Source of the DNA: Azorinus chamasolen
Taxonomy: Eukaryota > Mollusca > Bivalvia > Cardiida > Solecurtidae
Direction of reading: 5' to 3'
DNA length: 64,000 bases
NCBI GenBank assembly: GCA_963576725.1
Contig: OY755242.1
Location: forward strand, 1,564,404-1,628,403
The position numbers and the translations under genes were made by a program. Numbering within the stretch: position 1 is the first letter of the stretch; each line of letters starts with the position of its first letter. The notes beneath the pieces were generated by a model that ran no database searches, had not been told where the DNA came from, and was given only the letters and a program-made list of their open reading frames with translations. Below, in pieces: positions 27,601 through 36,847 of this stretch.

Positions 27601-28733
27601 GCAGGACCCAAGTATACAGCTCTACAGTACAGGACCCATGTACACAGCTCTACAGTACAGGACCCATGTACACAGCTCTACAGTGCAGGACCCAAGTATA
27701 CAGCTCTACAATACAGGACCCATGTACACAGCTTTACAGTGCAGAACCCACATACACAGCTCTACAGTATACAGCTCATGATATGTTTAACCTTTCACCC
27801 CATGAATACTCACACAGCAAATACTCAAATACTAAAATCACAAATCAGCATTTCTCCACCAAAATCCTATGTTGTGACCACTCTTTAGAATCGTCTTAAA
27901 TATAAAGAAATGAAGAAGTTATTGTTGAAAATGTTTAATTTACGCATCTTATCTGGACCTCTGACTCATGTAGCATACAATGAATATTGTATGAATATTA
28001 ATTAGTTGAAAGTTAATAATGGCATTATAAACATAGGAATGTTTGACCAGGGAATGAGCAATCCGAGCAGCCTATGTTTTGTCTGTTTGCAAAGTTGTAA
28101 AAAACATTTGTATGAGGTTTCAGGTTAAACCTTTCCCTCATATAGATAACTTGGGACCTTTGCAAACAAAATAGACACAGATCAGACAGCTCCTGAAAGA
28201 GAATTTAGTCAGAGTCTGCTCTGTTTGCTCATGAATAATAGAGATCTGATTCTACCATTTCTGGTAGGAAAAATCCATTATTCATAACATTGTTATTAAA
28301 ATTCAGCTGATTAATATTCATGGTGTTAATATTTCTTACATGAATATTCATGAGAGAAAAGGTTAACCCTTACAGTGCGGGACACGAGTCACACATGTCC
28401 TTTGCAACAGTGTAGACCCAGATGAGAGGGCTCCTAGAGGAGCCCTCTCATATCTGGGTCTGCACTGTTTGTCATATAAAACGTTTCTTTAGAAAAAATC
28501 CCTAAATATTCAGTGAGCTTGCCCTATTTGAATTTTGGATTAGTCCATTTGAAAAATCAGCGTTGTAAGGGTTAACTAAATACTGCTATACCCATTGTTC
28601 CTCCAGTGAAGTCAATGAGTCCATCAATGACTGGATTCCTCTTTGATGGCATCCTCTCAGAGGCTGGTAGATGTTCTGCTAATGGAATTGTCTCCACCAC
28701 AGGCAAGGGAGATGGTGATGACCTATCAGCCAT
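12503..28733 (-). CDS. SLC25A15: Mitochondrial ornithine/citrulline carrier (SLC25A15/ORC1-like), five exons
   Basis: CDS = 28733-28592, 22142-21731, 19512-19340, 15099-14938, 12630-12503 (142+412+173+162+128 = 1017 nt, 338 aa plus TGA). Every intron is GT..AG and the phase is continuous. The product should be an inner-membrane solute carrier exchanging ornithine for citrulline/H+ in the urea/arginine pathway (family knowledge). Seen: three carrier repeats with SLDTVK (repeat 1), PTELVK (repeat 2) and PADVVK (repeat 3); ORC-type stretches [36 protein letters not shown] and [15 protein letters not shown]. The Glu of REMPGY..YE and the Arg of LRTFPA match residues known to matter in human ORC1 (E180, R275). 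The first repeat has Ser where the family signature has Pro. The first ATG follows an in-frame TGA four codons upstream; the second ATG (28652) gives 311 aa, closer to the human 301. SLC25A2 is a retrocopy limited to mammals, so SLC25A15 is preferred. Confidence 0.93.
12732..12961. mobile_element. TTAA-flanked hairpin MITE, family A, in the SLC25A15 last intron
   Basis: TTAACACATTATCCCC start and GAATGAGTTAA end. The central hairpin GAGCATTTGCTCCTATAGGA and its complement form an almost perfect 45-bp arm pair. Confidence 0.8.
13376..13601. mobile_element. Family A hairpin MITE, reversed copy
   Basis: The same hairpin in opposite orientation; it ends GAGGGAATGGGTTAA. Confidence 0.75.
14100..14200. 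repeat. Family B hairpin core
   Basis: GCAAACAGAGAAGACCCAGA, then CAGCTCCTACAGGAGCTG and a decayed inverted arm. Confidence 0.6.
14938..15099 (-). CDS. SLC25A15: SLC25A15-like exon 4
   Basis: Acceptor TTTTTAG|GTGCC and donor GATG|GTAAG. It encodes helix 5 and the third carrier signature ([12 protein letters not shown]), followed by the start of the third matrix loop. Confidence 0.92.
15624..15792. mobile_element. Foldback MITE 'GCTTATAAA' family, copy 3, best preserved
   Basis: Near-perfect palindrome: ATGCTTATAAAACTTTTTAG at the left and TAAAAGTTTTATAAGCAT at the right. The centre is AGCCAAAGGCT. The left arm carries an extra direct copy of the 30-bp TTGATTGGTCAGATTTGAG unit. Confidence 0.85.
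16793..17023. mobile_element. Family A hairpin MITE
   Basis: TTAACACATTATCCCC to ATAATGAGTTAA, with the hairpin intact. Confidence 0.8.
17436..17665. mobile_element. Family A hairpin MITE
   Basis: TTAACCCTTTCCCTTATA to GAGGTAATGGGTTAA. Its left end is family B-like, showing that families A and B share the same terminal sequence. Confidence 0.8.
17852..18186. repeat. Dispersed 'AACAAGAGTGTTC' repeat with (ACRG)n tract
   Basis: Starts AACAAGAGTGTTCAGAGGAA. A short GACGGACAGACAGCCAGACA tract follows about 240 bp later, then a closing segment GTGACACACTGCC..GGCAGGTGACAC that can fold as a hairpin. About 335 bp, non-coding. Confidence 0.65.
18351..19156 (+). mobile_element. Non-autonomous hAT element with BED-finger remnant
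   Basis: The 8-bp duplication TTTGCAAA lies directly outside both ends (18343-18350 and 19157-19164). Terminal inverted repeats are TA(A/G)GGGTGAAACGGTA. The arms are rich in CGGTTCGGTAC-type motifs. Inside, around 18640-18790, a decayed reading carries [11 protein letters not shown] and ATCHVS, resembling the BED zinc finger at the N-terminus of hAT transposases; the catalytic domain is absent. The host sequence is itself a family B MITE (TTTGCAAA is part of its arm). Confidence 0.82.
19340..19512 (-). CDS. SLC25A15: SLC25A15-like exon 3
   Basis: Acceptor TTTTCAG|TGG and donor ATTG|GTAAGC. It encodes the second matrix loop ([20 protein letters not shown]) and helix 4 with [14 protein letters not shown], the most ORC-specific stretch of the protein. 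Confidence 0.93.
19712..20129. mobile_element. Family B MITE containing a nested Tigger-like MITE
   Basis: TTAACCCTTTCCTTCATATA start and CAGGGAAAGGGTTTAA end. The family B hairpin (GACCCAGATCAGACCACTCC) is split from its left end by the TA-flanked insertion at 19748-19934. Confidence 0.8.
19748..19934. mobile_element. Tigger/pogo-like MITE, copy 2 (nested)
   Basis: CAGTAGATCCCCTCTAATGC at the left, GCATTAGCGGGGTTTTACTG at the right, TA on both sides. It lies inside the family B MITE and therefore inserted later. Confidence 0.82.
20174..20860. repeat. 39-bp minisatellite in SLC25A15 intron 2
   Basis: About 17-18 units of 39 bp (core ACTACAGTAACTACCCTACC then TATAAGGAGCAGTTTA). Units differ mainly by TTATACAC / TTACATAC / TTACACAC. 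Because 39 is a multiple of 3, a false open frame repeating 13 residues runs along the minus strand; it is not a gene. Confidence 0.92.
21164..21384. mobile_element. Family A hairpin MITE
   Basis: TTAACCCTTTCCTCCATAAA to GGGAATGGGTTAA, with the hairpin intact. Confidence 0.8.
21731..22142 (-). CDS. SLC25A15: SLC25A15-like exon 2
   Basis: Acceptor TTTTACAG|GTGG and donor AAGAT|GTAAG. It encodes the end of helix 1, the first matrix loop, helices 2 and 3 and the second carrier signature ([11 protein letters not shown]). The first signature reads GQSLDTVK, Ser (TCA) replacing the conserved Pro (CCN). Helix 2 carries [11 protein letters not shown]. Confidence 0.94.
23366..25098 (-). mobile_element. 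5'-truncated CR1/L2-like LINE
   Basis: Reverse-strand RT relic. On the minus strand its 3' end reads GAGTGCTATATAAATATGG followed by (TAA)n, the usual tail style of CR1/L2-group LINEs (family knowledge). The 5' end begins inside the RT domain, the usual outcome of incomplete reverse transcription. Confidence 0.8.
23987..25096 (-). pseudogene. LINE reverse transcriptase, two open halves separated by one stop
   Basis: First half (25096-24554): [36 protein letters not shown] and the catalytic YADD ([13 protein letters not shown]). Second half (24553-23987): [24 protein letters not shown] and [15 protein letters not shown]. Both halves are in one frame; the only break between them is TAG where the family usually has Trp. 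Downstream of 23987 a frameshifted tail continues ([15 protein letters not shown]). Endonuclease and ORF1 are missing. Confidence 0.88.
25367..27775. repeat. 28-bp satellite array, about 85 copies, in SLC25A15 intron 1
   Basis: Unit CTCTACAGTGCAGGACCCAT+GTACACAG. Variants alternate at the CAGTGCAG/CAGTACAG/CAGTGTAG position and at CATGTACACAG/AAGTATACAG. A rare variant, ACAATGCAAGACCC, recurs at 26477, 27065 and 27401, spacings 588 (21 units) and 336 (12 units), so a higher-order repeat exists. No spacers, so not CRISPR. The unit lacks stops in its forward frames, which produces long meaningless open frames. Confidence 0.95.
28125..28366. mobile_element. TTAA-type MITE, family B
   Basis: TTAAACCTTTCCCTCATATA to GAGAAAAGGTTAA, with the GCAAACAAAATAGACACAGA arm and its inverted partner. 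Shares its right TTAA with the next MITE. Confidence 0.75.
28363..28575. mobile_element. TTAA MITE adjoining the exon 1 splice donor
   Basis: Ends TTAACCCTTACAGTGCGG and TTGTAAGGGTTAA. The central hairpin is GAGAGGGCTCCTAGAGGAGC plus complement, flanked by GTAGACCCAGATGA. It finishes 16 bp before the last base of SLC25A15 exon 1 (28592). Confidence 0.82.
28592..28733 (-). CDS. SLC25A15: SLC25A15-like exon 1 (start exon)
   Basis: Contains two in-frame ATGs, 28733-28731 and 28652-28650. The 27 residues between them are Ser/Pro-rich and not carrier-like; they may be a short N-terminal extension or, if the second ATG is used, untranslated. The part after the second ATG ([18 protein letters not shown]) aligns with the N-terminus of vertebrate ORC1. 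The donor is ATGG|GTATAG, leaving phase 1. A TTAA-flanked MITE ends only 16 bp beyond the donor. Confidence 0.88.
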
Positions 28734-28739
28734 TATATA

Positions 28740-29390
28740 ACTTCAATGGGATTATCTTTCCTGTCTCAGCTTTCTCTTATTACCTATATTTTTCAGATAA
28801 ATTAAAACCAGTCATTGACAAACAAAAACACAATGGAGTCCTGTTGCTAACTTTCAGTTAAAGCATAACACTATGAATATTCATATTTAAAAATAATCAC
28901 CTTATAAACATTCATTAGACAAATTTATTACAATAGCATATGAAAAGAGGGTGACCAGACATTAAGCCCACCAGTTCGCGCCCTGGACGTTTCGCTCCCA
29001 GGACATTTTGTACCTGGTTGTTTCGCACCTTTGGTCATTTCACCCCCCTGGTCATTTCACCAACTATATATAATATATTAGCCTAGGCTGGTTGTAATAT
29101 GTGATAAATTGAATGGAATTTATTGAGTGAAAGTGGTTTCGTCAAACTGATATTTATACAGTAGGTAGCCGTATTGTTCCACTGCAGATAGTTTGTAGTA
29201 TATTTATCGAACTATTCAAGTTGAAATATTAAATAGCCTGTCTATAAACTTAAAATCACTAGTTCATGTAGGATCAGTGCAACCTCATATGATCTAAATC
29301 AGTGAAACATTCAGTAAATGGTTGGATTCCAATCTATTTTCAATCAATCAAACCACAGGGGGCCATTTCATGGGTCTACATGGTCTAAAG
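28740..29390. other. Presumed upstream region of the SLC25A15-like gene
   Basis: AT-rich, no repeat family recognised before 28970. At 28975-29060 a short block of TTTCGC/TTTCAC motifs (GACGTTTCGCTCCCAGGACA) occurs. A promoter must lie here if exon 1 is first, but no specific element can be pointed to. Confidence 0.35.
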
Positions 29391-29393
29391 AGT

Positions 29394-30700
29394 AAACAAG
29401 AGGGCCATGATGGCCCTAAATCGCTCATCTGTTTACTATAGACATATGCATACACTGTATTTCTATGTAAAAATAAGTCAGCCTCAGATTGGGGCCAATA
29501 TGAAACCAAGGGCCATCATTTTAGGCCTGGGGTTTAAAATTTGAACAATCTAAATAAAGGAACATTAGATGATGCTTCATATAAGTTTCAAAGTTGCGGG
29601 CCTTACAATTTCACAGAAAGAGATTTTAAAGATTTTCCTATGAAAAACTGATAAGCCAGGGGCGGGGCCATTTTGGTCCAGGGGTCATAATTTGAACAAT
29701 CTTGGTAGAAAACCATTAGATGATAATACATACCAAATTTCAAAGGTCTATGCCTTACATTTTAGGAGGAGAAGATTTTCAAAGATTTTCCTATGAAAAA
29801 CTGATAAGCCCCAGGGCGGGGCCATTTTTGGTCCGGGGGTCATAGTTTGAACAATCTTTGTAGAGGACCATTAGATGATGCTACATACCAAATATGAAAT
29901 GTCTAGGCCTTATGGTTTCAGAGAAGGAGATTTGTAAAGATTTTCCGATGAAAAACTGATAAGCCCCGGGGATCATAATTTGAAGAATCTTTGTAGAGGA
30001 CCAATAGATGATGCTACATACCATATATCAGACGTCTAGGACTTACGGTTTCAGAGAAGATTTTTAAAGAGTTTTCAGTGAAAAACTGATAAGCTCTGGG
30101 GCGGGGCCATTTTTGGTCCGGGGGTCATAATTTGAACATTCTTTGTAGAGGACCATTAGATAATGCTACATACCAAATATCAACGGTCTAGGCCTTACGG
30201 TTTCAGAGAAGAAGATTTTTAAAGATTTTCTAATGAAAAACTGATAAGCCCCGGGGCGGGGCCATTTTTGGTCCGGTGGTCATAATTTGAACTATCTTTG
30301 TAGAGGACCATTAGATGATGCTACATACCATATATCAGAGGTCTAGGCCTTAAGGTTTCAGAGAAAAAGATTTTACTGAAAAAACTGATAAGCCCCGGGG
30401 CAGGGGCCATATTTAGTCCGGGGGTCATAATTTGAACAACATTTGTAGAGGACCATTAGATGATGCTACATACCAAATACCAAAGGTCTAGGCCTAACGG
30501 TTTCAGAGTAGAAGATTTTTAAAGATTTTTCTATGAAAAACTGATAAGCCCCGGGGCGGGGCCATTTTTGGTCCGGGGGTCATAATTTGAACAATCTTTG
30601 TAGAGGACCATTAGTAGATGCTACATACCAAATATCAAAGCTCTAGGCTTTGTGGTTTCAGAGAAGAAGATGTTTAAGTAAATTATTGACGATGCACAAC
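29394..30700. repeat. Dispersed 'AACAAGAGGGCC' element with about eight 155-bp core units
   Basis: Starts AACAAGAGGGCCATGATGGC (hairpin GGGCCATGATGGCCC). Core units repeat TTTTTGGTCCGGGGGTCATA, AGAGGACCATTAGATGATGC and TTTCAGAGAAGAAGATTTT. The design (conserved head, tandem cores, short tail) resembles the 'pearl'/Helitron-related non-autonomous elements of bivalves (inference). Confidence 0.72.
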
Positions 30701-31022
30701 GCACGAGCAAAAAATAAATTATAATCGACCCAATAACTTTATTTTTTACTTTTTCAGACCATCTTGACCCACAAAATGCCCCCCCCCCCACCCCCCCTAT
30801 GAATCAAACGCTTTTATAATGGTGGTTTTGTCGTCGACCTTCCCGTTCGTCGACCTTAATTTATACAGTAAAGCCAAAGTCGTTTTGTCAACCTTATAAT
30901 TACATAGGGATTAAGTTTTCACACCTATGCCGTGGCTGTGTATGTGATGCTAGCTGTTTAAGTAGGCGCGTGTCTACAATTATAGCAAACTACCCAATCA
31001 TAGTTCAGACCCAGATCAAGAT

Positions 31023-31480
31023 CACATTATATTTGGTAACAAGATGTGTTTGTGAAACACTATGCCCCCTCATATATTTGACCTCTGACCTTGAAGGATA
31101 ACCTTGACCTTGACATGTCACCCCTCAAAATGTGCAGCCTCATGGGATACACAAGCATGCCAACTATCAAGTCTCTATCTCTACTGGTACAAATGTTATG
31201 GCCAATGTTAAAGTTGGCGATTTGACCCATATATTTGACCTCTGACCTTGAAGGATGACCTTGACCTTGACACGGCACCCCTCAAAATGTGCGGCTTTAT
31301 GAGATACATATGTATGCCAAATATCAAGTCTCTATCTATACTTACTCAAAAGTTATGACCAATGTTAAAGTTGCTGACAAACAAACAGACAAACAGACAA
31401 ACAGACAAACGGACAAACAGACAGACAGACAGACAGGGCAAAAACAATATGCCCCCCGACTATCGTCAATGGGGGCATAA
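31023..31480. repeat. Tandem-core dispersed element, two cores, (ACAR)n tail
   Basis: Starts AACAAGATGTGTTTGTGAAA. Two core units carry GACCTTGACCTTGACA..TCACCCCTCAAAATGTG and AATATCAAGTCTCTATCT. Then come an (ACAA/ACAG)n microsatellite (31380-31437) and the hairpin end ATGCCCCCCGAC..GTCAATGGGGGCAT. Same family as 39919-41715. Confidence 0.75.
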
Positions 31481-33128
31481 AAAGTACAGGTGTTCGGTGC
31501 ATGTTAACCCCCACGCCTCCTACAATCAAAAAAATGAGTAAAAGACACTAAAACATGCATACAAATGGTCAAATCATCATAACATAGCATAAAAACCAGT
31601 TTATGTCATCACCCCTTCGTGCCAAAATATATCATATACTATGATATACTTTGACACTGAGGCGTGTTTGTCAAAAACTGATTGTTACGCTCAGTTATGA
31701 TGACTTGACCATATGTAAGTGTGTTTTAGTGTGTTTTTTTAGAGGGGGATTGGGGTAGGGTGGGCCGGGAAGGTGGTGGGTGATCAGCACGTGCCGAACA
31801 CCTGTGGTAAAAAGGGGTATATTCAATGTGTAGATTCAATGCATTTATATATATGAATAACAGTTTTGTCGATATAAAATAAACATCTGATCCATCCAAT
31901 AGACGCTGGCAATTATGCAAACTGCGGATTTCAACTTTCTTTTTAAACTGTTAAAATTGCATTTGTGTTTTTTTTAGGTTAGACAGCAATAACATATCAT
32001 TAGACAACTAAAATCTAAATATTTATCTAAATATTTCTACATAAATATAAGTGTTTTATCAATGTTGTTTATTATTATTGATTCAATGTGTCCAAACAGA
32101 ATCTTAACTAATTTGAAATTTCACTATTTTATTTATAATTTCTGTATCAGTGTTTACAATAACAGTCTACCAAGCAGATGTCTTCATTTACCACATGCAA
32201 AACTTCTGCTCTAGCAAAAAGTGTAGACCTGAATCATAAAACTCTTACTAGAGTATTTAAATCTTCACTGTCCTATGTTTATTCCATATTTCAATACATG
32301 CAATACCTACTGAATGTTCATGGACAAAACAGTTATAATGAAACGTAGCCATTATAGATAGTAAAGAGACAGACATATCAGATTCCATCAGCAAACAAAG
32401 AAGACCCTGATCACACAACTCCTATAGGATCTGTCTGATTTGGGTACACTCTTTCTGCAAATGCGTGAATATATGAGTGAAAGGTTCAATCTAGGTCTAA
32501 TCTATTTTCCTTGTCGGGTATGTGTCTGCCCTATTTGCTAGAGCAGAAGTTTTGCAAGTGATCACTGAACACATCTGCTGGGTAGAAGGTATACTCTGCA
32601 AAGAGAAATGATACAGGAATGAAATTTCGATCAGGGTCTACATGGTGATTATAAACAAGTATTAACAATAACTTTCAATTATTGAAAAAACACTGATACT
32701 ATCAAATAGATGTGTAGCACACTTTATTTATAAAACGTTATGTTGAACACTGTTTACAAGTTTAAATACATGAAGTGAACATTTGATTTTTATGACAAAT
32801 AAAGTGATCTGTGTAAAAACAATCAAATAGGAAATTTGTGATAATTAATTGCCAATACATGTTTTCCTCGTCGCCAATAAACACATCTAGGCCTACTCTT
32901 TAAAAAAACCCACAAACACAATTTTAACAGTTTAAATAGACACTTTTTTATCAATACGATGTGATTTAGATCTGGGTCTAATAAACTATATGCTACCGGT
33001 AGTTTGCATACTTGCCAGCGCGCGTCTATCGGCAATCATTATATGCTTATATTATATCGATAAAACAATTATTCATAAATATTTATAGATCTACACGTTG
33101 AATCTACCACTTTTTATACAATAAAAAG
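31480..33128. other. Gene-free interior of the 2.5-kb inverted-repeat element
   Basis: AT-rich, with one family B-like segment around 32280-32490 (GCAAACAAAGAAGACCCTGA). No open frame with a recognisable domain. Confidence 0.5.
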
Positions 33129-34149
33129 CGATCTTGATCAGGATCTAAACTATCATTTGGCAATGTGCCATAATTGCCGACACATGCCTACTTAAACAGA
33201 TTACATCAGTTACGCAGCCGCGGCATATGTGTGAAAACTTAATCCCTATGTAATTATATAAGGTTGACGAAACAACTGGGTTTGCTATATAAATTGAGGT
33301 CGATGAACGGGAAGGTCGACGAAACGACCATCACCCAATTAAACATGTCATAAACACATGAATTCTTCTTCTCCTTCTTCCAATTTCAGGTCAGGAGTCT
33401 TCTTTAGACTGTAAAATTTGACCTATGTTTGCTTTCAGTTAAGTACTTAATTGCTGTAGTTAACACACCCTCTGCTAGTATACTATGTAATTGCCAGTCT
33501 GACGAAACCACTACCCATTTTGTTCATAAAGTCCAGTTTGACGAACCGGTAGTTTGACGAAAGTGTACATAGCGAAACAGCCGTAAAGCGAAACAGCCGT
33601 AACTAAATAGATGTAACTCTTTGCTTGCCTGTCAACAACTAAGACTGCATGTCTAGGTCACATCATCCTCGAGAACAAATTTTTAACAGATTGTGATAGT
33701 CTACATGAAGAATGGAACAAATTGTTGGCAGACTTTCACAAAACAAAATGTCATGACCTTTTCCTTACCTTCGTCTTACTTGTAGTCTACTGAATGCGAC
33801 TGAAAGGTCTCATTGATTCACATTTCTGCTGCATTTTAAATGTTGACATCATCTTAATGAATCGACTTTGTTATGTAACTGAAATGATTTCTATAATCAC
33901 CTTCATGCACTTCAAACTGGTTAAAATATAAACATTTATTTCAAAGACATGTTCGTGTTGTTTTGATTGTGTGCGGGCAGACTGGTTCCCTTGTCTGTCG
34001 TAAGGCCAATGCGAAGTGAAGGAACCAGGACATAAAATCGGAAATACACACCTTCAGAAATTGGTTCATTTGATTGGACAGTCAAGGTTAAAGAACTCGT
34101 TATGTCCCGTGTCATTCCGTAAGTTACGGACTTTCCGTATGCTGGGAAC

Positions 34150-35521
34150 GGTTTGACCCACAGGCGTTGGGCTCATGAAATATTGTCTATGAGTTCTCTT
34201 AAATAGAGTATACGGAGGATCCTTTAGCCTGATGCCCATAGAGGGATATGTGAATCGCTATAAAATCGTTATTTTTTAATTTATATATCCCAAAAGTTAT
34301 GCAGGTGACCAAAATAATGTTAAGCATGCATATATACATAAATATTGTTGATTAAATGCCTCTCTTTGAAGATATGGTTCCATTTCGTATGTTCAGATTC
34401 CATTTCAGTTCAGTCTGTTAATGCGTGGAGTATATAAATCGCTGTAAAATCTTTATTTTTCACATTTTCTTGCTGAAATCTTGTACAAGAGTCTGTATTT
34501 ATATTAGGTATACGTACATCAATTCACTTTCCCAAAAAAATCTAGTTAAAAATCTGTGTTTCCATTTCGTATGTTTAGATTATATTTCAGGAGGATCCTT
34601 TAGCCTGATGCCCATATAGGGATATGTAAATTGCTATAAAATCATTATTTTTAATTTATATATCCCAAAAGTTATGCAGGTGACCAAAATAATGTTAAGC
34701 ATGCATATATAAATTAAAATTGTTGATTAAATGACTCTCTTTGAAGATATGGTTCCATTTCGTATGTTCAGATTCCATTTCAGTTCAGGCTGTTAATGCG
34801 TGGAGTATATAAATCGCTGTAAAATCTTTATTTTTCACATTTTCTTGCTGAAATTTTGTACAAGAGTCTGTATTTATATTAGGTATACGTACATCAATTC
34901 ATTTTCCCCCCAAAACATCTAGTTAAAAAATTGTTTTTCCATTTCGTATGTTTAGATTATATTTCAGGAGGATCCTTTAGCCTGATGCCCATATAGGGAT
35001 ATGTTAATTGCTATAAAAATCATTATTTTTTAATTTATATATCCCAAAAATTATGCAGGTGACCAAAATAATGTTAAGCATGCATTTATAAATAAATATC
35101 GTTGATAAAATTCCTCTCTTTGAAGATATGGTTCCATTTCGTATGTTCAGATTCCATTTCAGTTCAGGCTGTTAATGCGTGGAGTATATAAATCGCTGTA
35201 AAATCTCTATTTTCCCCCTTTTCTTGCTGAAATTTTGTACAAGAGTCAGTATTTATATTAGGTATACGTACATCAATTCACTTTTCCCAAAAAATATCTA
35301 GTTAAAAATCTGTGTTTCCATTTCGTATGTTTAGATTCCATTTCGTTCCATTTCGTACTTTGATTCCATTTCGTATATTAGTCATACCCCGAAATTTCAG
35401 CTTTGTCTCAAAACGCCCCAAGCTTTATTTTTTCGGACCCAAATGTTACAAAACGTCAATTTAGGGACATTTTAACTTATTTTAGACATATTTCATGAGT
35501 CCAACGCCTGTGGTATGAACC
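34150..35521. mobile_element. Inverted-repeat element containing a 376-bp satellite
   Basis: About 38-bp inverted ends: ACCCACAGGCGTTGGGCTCATG (left, 34156-34177) and its near-complement at 35484-35521. Between them three tandem units of 376-377 bp start at 34214, 34590 and 34967 (GGAGGATCCTTTAGCCTGAT), each ending in GTTCCATTTCGTATGTTCAG-type sequence. Non-coding. Confidence 0.8.
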
Positions 35522-35987
35522 ACGCTTGACACGAACCTACAGATTTTTTGCTTCAGAATTGTTGTTAACAAACATGTTTTTTTTATTATATGTGAATAAA
35601 ATAGAATCGCAAGAAGGCGTACATTGTCTTGCCAAATAAATAACGATCATTTGATGTAAGATTTAAAGATAGGCCAACTAGTAGATCTAGTTATGAATAT
35701 AATAGGCCTAATAGATCTAAAATTTATGATTTAAGATCTAGATCTATGTAGAATCTTCATTTCAATGGGATATGAACACAGGATTTTCATCAATAACAGA
35801 AATTATAGAACCAGATCTATATAAGTTATAACCTCGCAACCCTTTAGGTTCTAGCCGATCTGGGTCTAGGCACGAAGCAGATACACTCTGTATTTACTTC
35901 GTGGTCTAGGCTACTCTCTTTGTTTTATAATTAAAAAAATAAATCAGAATTTCGATAACGTACATTTACATATTTAGTTAATTTAAT

Positions 35988-36222
35988 ATATATATATATA
36001 TATGTTTTCAATCACCACATCGATCGGCCACCCTGAATATTCATGACGACCCTTATGAATATTATGAATATTACTGAATCACATTTCTTAATACACCCAC
36101 CCCCAAAAAAAACAACAACAAAAAAAAACAAACAACAACAACAACAACCCCCCCAACCCCCCCCCCAAAAAAAAAAAACAAAAAAAAAAAAACAACAACA
36201 ACAACAACAAACAAACAAACAT
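35988..36222. repeat. (TA)n and (A/C)-rich simple sequence
   Basis: A TA run at 35988-36004 and, after a short spacer, an almost pure A/C tract at about 36100-36222 made of A-runs, C-runs and (CAA)n. Confidence 0.9.
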
Positions 36223-36678
36223 AGAAGCTGCAAAAGCATTGCTATGCCAAATAGTCTTTCGGTGCCAATGTCACTGCATTTATCAAGTATTTTTTTTATT
36301 TAAATAGAGTCGGATATACAACAAATGACACAAGCTCTATATAGAGCGTTTAACACAGACTATCTACATAAATAAAGTGACATAATATATGCTTAAAAAT
36401 AACGTTACAAAGTACTTATATAACACTAGCATAAGTAATTTAAGACACGTAATAGCAATTTTAAGATGACAATCTAAGACATAGCCATGCAAAAGCAACT
36501 TAAAAATAATGTAACACAAATTCATGCAAACTTAGCAGGTATATGTCTTGCAATAGCAACTAAAGGGATGATAAAGGGCATTGAAGGACATACAGTTATG
36601 CAGCAGTAAAACATTCATATGTTATCATGCAGATATCCAGCCATAGAAGTGATTACAAAAGTATTACGTTAACCATTT

Positions 36679-36847
36679 CCGCTACGCTTCGAACTTTTGG
36701 TAAAAACGCAGCGAATCGTAGCAGGAACGCCAACAGCGACCAAGCAGCTTCTGTTACACTTCTACTACGATCAGGGCGTTTCTACTGCGTTGTTGGCGTT
36801 CCTGCTACGATTCACGGCGTTTTTACCAAAATTTCGAAGCGTAGCGG
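36679..36847. mobile_element. Long-arm palindromic MITE
   Basis: Left arm 36679-36738 and right arm 36787-36847 are inverted copies (CCGCTACGCTTCGAA, TTTTGGTAAAAACGC, ATCGTAGCAGGAACGCCAAC), separated by about 48 bp. CpG-rich compared with its surroundings. Confidence 0.82.

Larger units (their letters stand above)
30819..33334. mobile_element. DNA element with about 205-bp terminal inverted repeats
   Basis: Left arm 30819-31024 and right arm 33129-33334 are inverted copies sharing GACCTTCCCGTTC, TTACATAGGGATTAAGTTTT, CTGTTTAAGTAGGC and GATCAAGATC, about 80% identical by eye. The ends read GGTGGTTTTGTCGTCGACC versus GGTGATGGTCGTTTCGTCGA. The middle carries no transposase that I can recognise. 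A tandem-core element is inserted just inside the left arm. Confidence 0.72.

Noticed and set aside
25367..27775. CRISPR array
   Set aside because: 28-bp units are directly adjacent, with no spacers, in animal DNA with spliced genes.
25306..27899. Several overlapping open frames up to 628 codons
   Set aside because: They are different frames of the 28-bp satellite, which contains no stop; 28 is not a multiple of 3, so each frame cycles through all three phases. No start context or non-repeat protein sequence.
28643..28861. Plus-strand 72-codon open frame
   Set aside because: Antisense shadow of SLC25A15 exon 1.
36012..36303. Gln/Pro/Lys-rich or Cys/Phe-rich open frames
   Set aside because: Translation of an A/C simple-sequence tract.
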